From positions 1 to 7,652 of the forward strand of contig MNYL01000090.1 in the NCBI GenBank assembly GCA_001873075.1: a DNA stretch of 7,652 nucleotides, in the 5' to 3' direction. The translations under genes were made by a program, and so were the position numbers. This document shows, one piece after another, positions 1 to 5,724 of the stretch. Source of the DNA: Fibrobacteres bacterium CG2_30_45_31 (GTDB taxonomy: Bacteria; Fibrobacterota; Fibrobacteria; Fibrobacterales; Fibrobacteraceae). The stretch's first letter is position 1. Each line of letters opens with the position of its first letter. The notes under the pieces are model-generated. The model worked only from the letters and a program-made list of their open reading frames with translations, was not told the origin of the DNA and did not search any database.

Positions 1-235
1 CAGGGGCTTCTGGGTGTACGCGGGGACTCGCTTTCGCCTGATTTTTTTCGATCCAGCGATCCAAACGAGAAAGCATTTCTACAGCATCCTGTTCGCGCCC
101 GATGACAAGATAATCTGAGGTTCGGTCCAGCATGAAATCCGCAAAAGCCATGCGCCAATAGGGCAAACGCGCTGACTTGCGGAGTGCATCCACTCTTTTC
201 CGCGTCTCTTGTATATCGGCGGAAAGGTCTCTCAT
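1..235 (-). CDS. N-terminal part of a small uncharacterised protein, possibly DUF2894-like (runs off the left edge)
   Basis: An open frame starts at the ATG at 235-233 and has no stop down to base 1, giving 78 complete codons. The start overlaps the stop of the OmpA-like gene in an ATGA (235-232), and a weak GAGG lies 10 bases upstream (249-246). The visible part is soluble and helical, with no signal peptide or membrane segment. It begins MRDLSADIQETRKRVDALRK and continues with a region rich in Arg, Asp and aromatic residues, then a Leu/Arg/Trp helix near residues 57-66. Its position as the last gene of a DUF3348 / DUF802 / OmpA-type set, and the LR..AR....R.......R pattern near residues 18-38, suggest the DUF2894 family. 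That is inference from remembered gene order and a weak pattern. The frame and the coupled start are seen directly. It could also be a lineage-specific accessory protein of the proton-channel complex. Confidence 0.7.
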   Translation of the reverse strand, partial: MRDLSADIQETRKRVDALRKSARLPYWRMAFADFMLDRTSDYLVIGREQDAVEMLSRLDRWIEKNQAKASPRVHPEAP

Positions 236-873
236 TTTTTCGGAGCCTCAAATTTGCGAATGGGAGTGACCCCGATTTCTACGCGACGATTCAACTGACG
301 ATTTTCCGGTGTGGTGTTGGGGACGCGCGGGTGAAACTGGCCAAAGCCGGCCGCAAAAAGACGATCAGCGGGGAACCCTTGTTTTATAAGGGTTTTTACC
401 ACATTCGTCGCCCGTTCCGTGGAAAGATTCCAGTTGGTGTAAGTATCCGAATTCGTTGGGACATCATCCGTAAAACCGGAGACCATAATCACGTCACCCG
501 AGTCCAAAATATCCAGCAATCCCTTTCCAATAGCCTGAATCACGTCAACGCCTGCAGGGGTAAGATCTACACCATTCATGGGGAAAAGGAAAGAGGCCTG
601 AATCTGAATATTGCCATTGTCGAGAGCGATAATTCCTTTTTCAATGGAACTTTTGAGACTTCGCGAAAGAAGGGCGTTGCGCTCTTTGGCAATGCGGCGC
701 ATTTCTTCTTGGCAACTCACCACTTCTTTTTCTGTGCGGGTTAAATCACTCGCTTTCTGAGCTTTGAGAGTCGCCATCGCCACAAATGCCAAAATAAAAA
801 GAGAAAGCAAACCAATAGTCAAGTCCGTAAAGACAAACCAAGAGCCTTCTTCCTTGTTCTTACTCTTTCGCAT
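232..873 (-). CDS. MotB/OmpA-like proton-channel partner and peptidoglycan-binding protein
   Basis: The protein has 213 residues. A short charged cytoplasmic start (1-10) is followed by one membrane helix at about 12-36 with an aspartate at its beginning (D17, in WFVFTDLTIGLLSLF), placed like the proton-binding Asp of MotB (known role of that family). A helical linker runs to about 85 and an OmpA_C peptidoglycan-binding domain covers about 90-203. D136 in SGFTDD and R154 in LSTERA match the residues that hold diaminopimelate in OmpA/Pal/MotB domains, and the domain ends in the typical NRRVEI (195-200). I infer that it sits in the inner membrane, pairs with the MotA-like protein encoded just upstream and anchors the complex to the cell wall. 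Its start shares one base with the upstream stop (TGATG, 875-871), with a strong GGAGG at 882-878, four bases before the ATG. The wording around FTDD and FAAGFG resembles the OmpA proteins I recall beside DUF802 genes. It is not flagellar MotB: no flagellar genes are near. Confidence 0.93.
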   Translation of the reverse strand: MRKSKNKEEGSWFVFTDLTIGLLSLFILAFVAMATLKAQKASDLTRTEKEVVSCQEEMRRIAKERNALLSRSLKSSIEKGIIALDNGNIQIQASFLFPMNGVDLTPAGVDVIQAIGKGLLDILDSGDVIMVSGFTDDVPTNSDTYTNWNLSTERATNVVKTLIKQGFPADRLFAAGFGQFHPRVPNTTPENRQLNRRVEIGVTPIRKFEAPKK

Positions 874-2519
874 CAGGCCTCCGCCTTATTTTCAGAGGCA
901 GGAGCGTGTTGCGATTGTTGCAAAATTTCAAGTAAGATCTCTTGAGTTTTCATCGCATTTTCTACAAGCACTTCGCTCGCGCGCTCATGGAACGCTTCCA
1001 AAGAGAGGTGGAGTTGTTCAATAAAGTTTTGTTCTTCATCGTGTTCCGAAGAATCGCCGGAAAGTTTTTCCAGTACGGCTTCAATGCCCTCACGGAACAT
1101 TTCGAGGTTGGCTGAAAATTCAGATTGGTTGACGCGCATCAGACTCGCCGCATCCGTAATGTTGGATGCAAGCACAGAAGACGTTTCATTTTCCTTGACG
1201 ACGCGGTTTTCAATTCCTGCAATGAGTGCCTGCTGGGACTCTACCAAAGCAGCGGAAGCAGTGGAAAGCTCGCGGAAAGAGGATTGTACTTCCTCAGAGA
1301 GTTTTCGAATTTGATCGGCGACAGATTTGGAAAGATCCACAGAACCCGCCTCTGCTTTTTCTGCCACTTGGAGTGCTACAGAACGGAGCGTTTCCAGACC
1401 TTCGCGTTGATGGTTTTCTGAATTCATGGCGGAAGCGCCCAAGGAATCCATGAACTGTTTCCATTGTTCGCCAGAGCTTTTCACTTGATCTTTAAGGCTC
1501 GTAGAGAGTTCGCGAGTCAGAGTATCCACTGTGGACTGCATGCCCGTAGCCGCCCCCTTCTGGAGCGATTCCATCTGAGACGATAGCGAGGACACGGCCT
1601 CCTGAAGGCCTTGGATAGCGACCTTCTGCGCTTGTTCCACACCCGTTACATTCACCTTGAGAAGATCCTGTAAACCTGTCGAAAGTCCCTGCAACGTATT
1701 TTGCAACGCTTCGGAAGATTTCTGCTGCACTTGCAGCATGCCTTCAAGCACTTGCGATTGGGTTGTTTTCAACTGTTCCGCAAATAGCGTGGACGCATTT
1801 TCATTCGCATTCGCAATGGAATCGACCAACTTGCGAATTTCAGCGGTGGCATCGTTCTTATTTACGGAAAAATCAGGAAGGAGTTCAAACAAAGTAAATT
1901 CATCCAAATCCATCATAAAATTGGTGTGTTGCACGACCAGAATACTGTGACTCGCATTCAAAACGATCGCCGCAAACAAACCGCAAAGCGAAGTACCAAA
2001 AATACCTTTCATGCTTGAAAAAATTGCCTGAATGGAACTCAGGGTGGATTCCGGAGCGGAATTGAGTTCAATGCTATTACCCGCTGTGGAAACCGCAAGC
2101 ATCAAGCCAAAGAAGGTTCCCATGAGGCCCAAAAGAATTACCACGCCGCCACTACTCTTACCAATCTTGATCTCTTCGCGAGCATCTAAAATATCTTTAA
2201 GCACTTGCGGATTGAGAACCATTCCCTTCGCAGAAAGTTTTTGCACGAGGCGAATGCGGGACACCACAATGCCTGTTCCTTCCACACCGCTGCGAGGCAC
2301 TTGTTTGGAGTAAGAGGTAAGGTGCTGGCGTTCTTTTTCAATTTCACGGAGACCCTTAATGACATTCACCTCAGACCCAATGAAAACCACAAAAATGGCC
2401 CCAATAATCAGCCATCCAAAAAGAGGAGAGCCAAAGTAGAGGGAGCTTGCGACCAACGCAGCCGTTCCTAAAACGGCGAGCAAGAAAACTAGCGCAGAGG
2501 AATTTTTCATAATAGTCAT
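873..2519 (-). CDS. MotA/TolQ/ExbB-type proton channel protein with long coiled tail (DUF802-like)
   Basis: The protein has 548 residues when started at the ATG at 2519-2517, which overlaps the upstream stop in an ATGA. The frame is open upstream to 2648, but that stretch lies inside the preceding gene. A second Met is at residue 4. Four membrane helices are visible at about 8-27, 33-50, 124-144 and 172-196. Helix 3 carries LLGLMGTFFGLM (129-140), matching the ExbB/TolQ channel motif GLFGTVWG. Helix 4 carries FGTSLCGLFAAIV (174-186). T135 and T176 sit where ExbB/TolQ have their channel threonines. Residues ~200-548 are soluble, rich in Gln, Ser, Ala and Glu, predicted long helices and coiled coil, ending in a conserved-looking helix (FHERASEVLVEN, then TQEILLEIL). 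I infer a pentameric inner-membrane channel paired with the MotB-like protein downstream. The arrangement resembles DUF802 proteins and, more distantly, ZorA of Zorya. The cellular role is unknown. Confidence 0.92.
   Translation of the reverse strand: MTIMKNSSALVFLLAVLGTAALVASSLYFGSPLFGWLIIGAIFVVFIGSEVNVIKGLREIEKERQHLTSYSKQVPRSGVEGTGIVVSRIRLVQKLSAKGMVLNPQVLKDILDAREEIKIGKSSGGVVILLGLMGTFFGLMLAVSTAGNSIELNSAPESTLSSIQAIFSSMKGIFGTSLCGLFAAIVLNASHSILVVQHTNFMMDLDEFTLFELLPDFSVNKNDATAEIRKLVDSIANANENASTLFAEQLKTTQSQVLEGMLQVQQKSSEALQNTLQGLSTGLQDLLKVNVTGVEQAQKVAIQGLQEAVSSLSSQMESLQKGAATGMQSTVDTLTRELSTSLKDQVKSSGEQWKQFMDSLGASAMNSENHQREGLETLRSVALQVAEKAEAGSVDLSKSVADQIRKLSEEVQSSFRELSTASAALVESQQALIAGIENRVVKENETSSVLASNITDAASLMRVNQSEFSANLEMFREGIEAVLEKLSGDSSEHDEEQNFIEQLHLSLEAFHERASEVLVENAMKTQEILLEILQQSQHAPASENKAEA
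878..882 (-). promoter_or_regulatory. Strong GGAGG ribosome binding site for the MotB/OmpA-like gene
   Basis: GGAGG lies four bases before the ATG at 873 and is inside the last codons of the MotA-like gene. The pair is joined by TGATG, which argues for coupled and balanced synthesis of the two channel subunits. Confidence 0.7.
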
Positions 2520-3403
2520 TCCACAGGTTTGGTGTGTAACGGAGAAACGGAACGCCCGAACAGATCTAGCTGGCCGCGCGAAAATCCACGTAAATAAAGA
2601 GACCACTTGTCCCGGTACCACTCGCCTACCAGCAACGTGAGACCACAAGCATAATCACAAAAATCATCGGTAAATGCTAAGAACGCATTTTCATAAGCAC
2701 CGCTGCGATTCCAGGTGGAACCCACAGCTCGCACACACGCTAAAGAAGTCGCAAAATGGCGCACTTTGCCGCGACTCTTAAACGCTAATGAGAACCGTTT
2801 GAAAGCGATCTCCGCCAAAGACGCCCGTAAACGAGCAATGTATTGATCTTCTTGTTCATGGAACGAGGCTTCCATACTGGGCAAAATTTTTGAAATGGCA
2901 TCAATGGCACTTTCTTTGTACCACACTTTGCACAAGCGCTCCTGTAAATGGAGAACGCGAGAAGACATCATCACCAACAGTTTTTCCGAATCACCGACGA
3001 GCATGTGAATGGTTGAAAAGTAGAGGTTGCGAATTTCCTGGCTGGTTCCCTTGAAGGAAAAATACCAACCGTCTCCATCCTGGAGAATCCACCCCGCCTG
3101 CAAAAGGACACGATGCAATTCTTCTGTCGCAAAACGCTGCGCCCACTTGGCACGAAACTCGTCAAAACGCGTCCGAAATTCATCGAGAAGCAAGGGGAAA
3201 TCTTTTTGAGAAATCATCCATGCATTGGGGCTATAGGAAATCATTTCCTGACCCGCCATCGTAGAAGAGGGGTCCGTGAGTGCCGCATCAAGATGCTCAA
3301 ATAAAGCAATGGACCAAGTCGCTTCCATCGTTTGCGAAAGCATAGCCACAGAAGAAGAACGATCTGGGCGACCACCCAGACGAACCAGGCTTGTACCTGT
3401 CAT
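2516..3403 (-). CDS. Uncharacterised cytoplasmic protein, DUF3348-like, first gene of the proton-channel module
   Basis: The ATG at 3403-3401 gives 295 residues. A longer version of 306 residues would start at a GTG at 3436-3434. I prefer the ATG because the GTG has no ribosome binding site and lies only six bases from a possible -10 box, but the ATG has only an A-rich AAGAAAA in front, so the start is uncertain. No signal peptide or membrane helix is visible, so it is probably cytoplasmic or membrane-associated through its partners. The protein is mostly helical and rich in Arg, Phe, Trp and Leu. Its beginning, MTGTSLVRLGGRPDRSSS, resembles the start of DUF3348 proteins (a Gly-Ser/Thr-x-LVRL pattern), and its place directly before a DUF802-like gene and an OmpA-like gene fits that family. 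This assignment rests on memory of the family and gene order. The gene ends in an ATGA overlap with the MotA-like gene, so the two are probably translated in balance. Its biochemical role is unknown. Confidence 0.85.
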   Translation of the reverse strand: MTGTSLVRLGGRPDRSSSVAMLSQTMEATWSIALFEHLDAALTDPSSTMAGQEMISYSPNAWMISQKDFPLLLDEFRTRFDEFRAKWAQRFATEELHRVLLQAGWILQDGDGWYFSFKGTSQEIRNLYFSTIHMLVGDSEKLLVMMSSRVLHLQERLCKVWYKESAIDAISKILPSMEASFHEQEDQYIARLRASLAEIAFKRFSLAFKSRGKVRHFATSLACVRAVGSTWNRSGAYENAFLAFTDDFCDYACGLTLLVGEWYRDKWSLYLRGFSRGQLDLFGRSVSPLHTKPVE

Positions 3404-3442
3404 TTTTCTTATTGCTCTACGGAAAGATTCATCCACGGCGAA

Positions 3443-3448
3443 AATATA
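3443..3448 (-). promoter_or_regulatory. Possible -10 box before the proton-channel module
   Basis: On the minus strand the spacer reads TATATT at 3448-3443, close to the TATAAT consensus. It would place the transcript start near 3437-3435, leaving a short leader before the ATG at 3403 or making the GTG at 3436 leaderless. No good -35 box is present at the usual distance (the hexamer 17 bases upstream is GC-rich). This is the widest gap in the window, so a promoter here is plausible but weakly supported. Confidence 0.3.
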
Positions 3449-3483
3449 CCTAATGGAAAAAGAATGCGCAGGGTTGAGTTCGC

Positions 3484-4188
3484 TTAGAAGCCTGCTTCAA
3501 TGCGCTGCCAAACGCTATGGGAGACCTTGCGGCCCTTGCCCGCCATTTCATCGGATTCACGACGTACATCCGCTTCCAAATTATCGTGAATGGGTGCGAT
3601 ATCGCCCACAAATGTCGCTCCCTTTTCAAGGTACAACCCAAATACGTTATCACGAATTTCAGTTTTTTTGAAATATACAGAACCTGTGCCCACAGAAAGG
3701 GCAAAACGGTTACGCCTGAAGGAACAGCCAACGAGTTCTACTTTCGGAGCATTCTCGACCCACAGACCATAATAATTATTCACAAAATGAACGTTTTCAA
3801 AAATGCCCGAAGACTGCGTGACGGTATTACGAAATGCATTTTCGATGACCAAATTACGCACCACAAAGTATTGAGATCCTGTTGCAAAGTGGACTCCATT
3901 CCAACTGTCTGAGGAGTCTGCATTGCGAAAGGCGACGGGTTTTTGAGACGTTCCTAAAATTTGTACCGAACCTCTTAACAAGAGTTTCGCATAGCCACTC
4001 ATAAATACTTCAACTCCCGCTTCGATAACCAACGAATCGGTGGCAGGAAGCACTACGCTATTTTCTAAAAGGTAAGGGCTTTTGGATGCTTTTAAGAAAA
4101 CTTTATGTCCTTTAGGGCCTGGGAATGGCGTTACGGCAAAAGCTACCGTAAAACTCGCCATGAGCGCGATCACGAGAGCCTTTTTCAT
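3484..4188 (-). CDS. Secreted right-handed parallel beta-helix protein
   Basis: The protein has 234 residues. It starts with a signal peptide (MKKALVIALMASFTVAFA, likely cut after residue 18 at AFA), so it is exported to the periplasm or beyond. From about 37 to 204 it shows short repeated strands of the beta-helix type: turns such as VFMSGYAKLLLRGSVQILGT, FVVRNLVIENA, IFENVHFVNNYYGLWVENA and VELVGCSFRRN, with Asn, Gly and hydrophobic residues at regular steps. This resembles the Beta_helix/NosD class, whose members bind or cleave polysaccharides or serve as structural modules. I see no catalytic residues that would prove enzyme activity. One Cys (C155) remains in the mature form. A basic tail follows (206-230). 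The start is well supported by AGGAG about 11 bases upstream, and the ATG overlaps the stop of the preceding small ORF. The length is short for a carbohydrate-active beta-helix, so a binding or scaffold role is more likely. Function unknown. Confidence 0.9.
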   Translation of the reverse strand: MKKALVIALMASFTVAFAVTPFPGPKGHKVFLKASKSPYLLENSVVLPATDSLVIEAGVEVFMSGYAKLLLRGSVQILGTSQKPVAFRNADSSDSWNGVHFATGSQYFVVRNLVIENAFRNTVTQSSGIFENVHFVNNYYGLWVENAPKVELVGCSFRRNRFALSVGTGSVYFKKTEIRDNVFGLYLEKGATFVGDIAPIHDNLEADVRRESDEMAGKGRKVSHSVWQRIEAGF

Positions 4189-4355
4189 ATTAGGGCGCTC
4201 CTAAAAATTGGTTTGCGGCCATGAAACCGAGCGAGACCGAGAAAAAGCAGGAGCGAGAAATGGCAAATAGCAGGGCTATGTGCCTTTTTGAGCGACGAAC
4301 TATTACGAAGAGTCGCAGCCGATTTCATAGAAAATGAATTTTTAGAAGTGCCCAT
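4185..4355 (-). CDS. Small ORF (56 residues) filling the spacer between the lipoprotein and beta-helix genes
   Basis: The ATG at 4355-4353 shares one base with the lipoprotein stop (TAATG). The frame stays open for 56 codons and ends in a TGA that overlaps the beta-helix start as ATGA (4188-4185). A weak AAGAG lies about nine bases before the start. The product is basic (MGTSKNSFSMKSAATLRNSS at the start), with a hydrophobic stretch at about 29-42 (ICHFSLLLFLGLA) that could be a short membrane helix, followed by a basic end. No family is recognised. The fit at both ends is the pattern of translationally coupled genes elsewhere in this window, which favours a real gene. Against it, an open frame this long is not rare by chance, the composition is unremarkable, and the last codons also hold the ribosome binding site of the next gene. 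It may be only a spacer. Confidence 0.42.
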   Translation of the reverse strand: MGTSKNSFSMKSAATLRNSSSLKKAHSPAICHFSLLLFLGLARFHGRKPIFRSALI

Positions 4356-5179
4356 TAAATACCACTCTTTAAAAGAATGGTTTGGTGCACGCGCAAACTA
4401 GGAATGGTGTCAGCCGCCCCTTCTTGCTTTTCAATCATGCGCATCTTGCCTTCGACTTCCAAAGTACCTTCCACAATTTTCCCCGCATTCACATCAAAAA
4501 GAATCGAGCCACTCCCAAGAACAAAATCTTCACTCTCCATGGTATGCAAAGAGTCATCCGTACGTTGCTTATACTTAATGTTCATCTGCAACTTCGCGAG
4601 CAAAACTCCGTTACGCACAAATACGTCTTCGAGTTTAAACCACTTGTAAACAAACAGTTGTTTCCCCTCTTCGTCATTGATCAAGTGCTGACGCTCCCAA
4701 GTCGCGCCCATTTTCACCGGTGAAGAAGGTAATACGGGCTGAATTTTGAGAAACGTTTTGCGAATATCGAGATCTCCTAAATCGGGGAGAGCTACAAAAT
4801 CATCCATATTCACGGCACTCATTTGACCATCCCCAGCCATTTTAAATTGGAATGACTCCATGCCCAGGTAGCGTTCAATGTGGCGTGTTTCTTCTACGGA
4901 GCGATTGTCCGATGTATAACTGACAGAATCCACCTTCATCATGAAGCGGCCCGTGCCATCATCATAAGCGGTCAGTAACTTGGAGTGAAGCCGCACTTGC
5001 AAATGAGAGTTCATGGATTCTGGTGATTCCGTAGAGGTATCATCATCTACCAACACTCGCAACTTGGCTTCTAACGAAAATACCTGATCAGCGGTATTTT
5101 GGGTATCAAAGGCGAGGTTTACTTCCTGCTGACCACAGGCGATTAAAAGAAGAGGAAAAAGAAGCACGAGGCATTTCAT
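4355..5179 (-). CDS. Lipoprotein of unknown function
   Basis: The protein has 274 residues. It starts with a short type II signal peptide and a lipobox, MKCLVLLFPLLLIACG, with the lipid-modified Cys at residue 15, so the mature protein is membrane-anchored on the outer side of the inner membrane. The +2 residue is Gly, not Asp. The mature part looks beta-rich with alternating polar and hydrophobic strands. It has an acidic loop (45-55, DDDTSTESPES) and a VKMGATWERQ segment at about 155-164. Near the end is GSILFDVNAGKIVEGTLEVE (224-243). A 'GxTW' step followed by strands and a 'D..tGki' turn recalls DUF6263-type lipoproteins, but this is only a resemblance. Fourteen bases separate it from the tadA stop. 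No good ribosome binding site is seen, so it may depend on read-through from tadA. The Met at residue 1 is needed for the signal peptide, which supports this start. Confidence 0.88.
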   Translation of the reverse strand: MKCLVLLFPLLLIACGQQEVNLAFDTQNTADQVFSLEAKLRVLVDDDTSTESPESMNSHLQVRLHSKLLTAYDDGTGRFMMKVDSVSYTSDNRSVEETRHIERYLGMESFQFKMAGDGQMSAVNMDDFVALPDLGDLDIRKTFLKIQPVLPSSPVKMGATWERQHLINDEEGKQLFVYKWFKLEDVFVRNGVLLAKLQMNIKYKQRTDDSLHTMESEDFVLGSGSILFDVNAGKIVEGTLEVEGKMRMIEKQEGAADTIPSLRVHQTILLKSGI

Positions 5180-5193
5180 GCCCGAAAAAATAG

Positions 5194-5724
5194 CTATGTA
5201 CTGGATTGAGCGACTGTCTTTACTCCCGAATCACCCTTCTTTTCACGCATTTCTTGGAAAAACGCTTGGAGAATTCCCAAACCTTCCTCGGCCAAAATAC
5301 CCGGAGTTACTGCCACAACACGACAGAGCGCATTGTGAGAAAGCACATCGATCGTCGTCCCACAACCGCCAAATCGGGAATCCCTGGATCCATAAACCAC
5401 CCGAGAAAGGCGGCTATTGAGAATAGCCCCTGCACACATGGGGCACGGTTCCAAAGTGACATAGAGAGTACAACCATCCAAACGCCAATTTTCAAGTGCT
5501 GTGGCGGCAGCACCAATAGCAAGAATTTCCGCATGGGCCGTTGCATCGTGCAAAGATTCGACTTGATTGTAGCCTTTGCCTATCGCCTTACCCTCTTTGA
5601 CAATGACACAACCAATGGGGATTTCTCCTGCATCGTAAGCGATTTCCGCCTGTCGAAGAGCCATACGCATCCAACGTTCGTCTTCTTCTGGCGTAGGAAT
5701 TTGAGTCATTACCGGTTCATCCAT
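5194..5724 (-). CDS. tadA: tRNA adenosine(34) deaminase TadA
   Basis: The protein has 176 residues and is a zinc-dependent cytidine/deoxycytidylate deaminase-fold enzyme. TadA converts A34 to inosine in the wobble position of tRNA-Arg(ACG), which allows decoding of CGU, CGC and CGA (family knowledge). The zinc and catalytic residues are all visible: HAE at 64-66 (H64 ligand, E66 proton shuttle) and PCPMC at 93-97 (C94 and C97 ligands). The motif after AEIAYDAGEIPIG and the GYN at 51-53 are also typical. The length is slightly above that of the usual ~150-170-residue enzyme because of an N-terminal stretch (1-17) and a short polar tail (161-176). The ATG at 5724 shares one base with the symporter stop (TAATG), and GGGAG lies upstream. 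A second Met at residue 6 is an alternative start. Because inosine at A34 is normally essential, the gene is expected to be expressed constitutively. Its place behind a transporter looks like simple genome packing. Confidence 0.97.
   Translation of the reverse strand: MDEPVMTQIPTPEEDERWMRMALRQAEIAYDAGEIPIGCVIVKEGKAIGKGYNQVESLHDATAHAEILAIGAAATALENWRLDGCTLYVTLEPCPMCAGAILNSRLSRVVYGSRDSRFGGCGTTIDVLSHNALCRVVAVTPGILAEEGLGILQAFFQEMREKKGDSGVKTVAQSST

Noticed and set aside
184..744. Plus-strand open frame of 186 residues
   Set aside because: It is antisense to the OmpA-like gene, has no recognisable domain, and all supported genes are on the other strand.
232..2519. Flagellar MotA and MotB
   Set aside because: The tail is far too long for MotA, the order and partners differ, and no flagellar or chemotaxis gene is in the window.
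2520..2648. N-terminal extension of the MotA-like protein by 43 residues
   Set aside because: The extension lies inside the upstream gene, has an Arg-rich composition unlike a channel N-terminus, and the ATG at 2519 sits in an ATGA overlap typical of this locus.
1..3436. Calling the module a Zorya anti-phage system
   Set aside because: The MotA/OmpA pair with a long tail is similar in plan, but no ZorC, ZorD or ZorE homologue is visible, a different gene comes first, and the sequence looks closer to DUF802-type proteins.
3487..3498. Inverted repeat (GAAGC, 2-base centre, GCTTC) at the end of the beta-helix gene as a terminator
   Set aside because: The stem is five base pairs with a two-base loop, it lies before the stop, and no T-run follows directly.
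4229..4258. Direct repeat GAGCGAGA (4229-4236 and 4251-4258)
   Set aside because: Only eight bases with two copies in a purine-rich stretch; no operator symmetry and likely chance.
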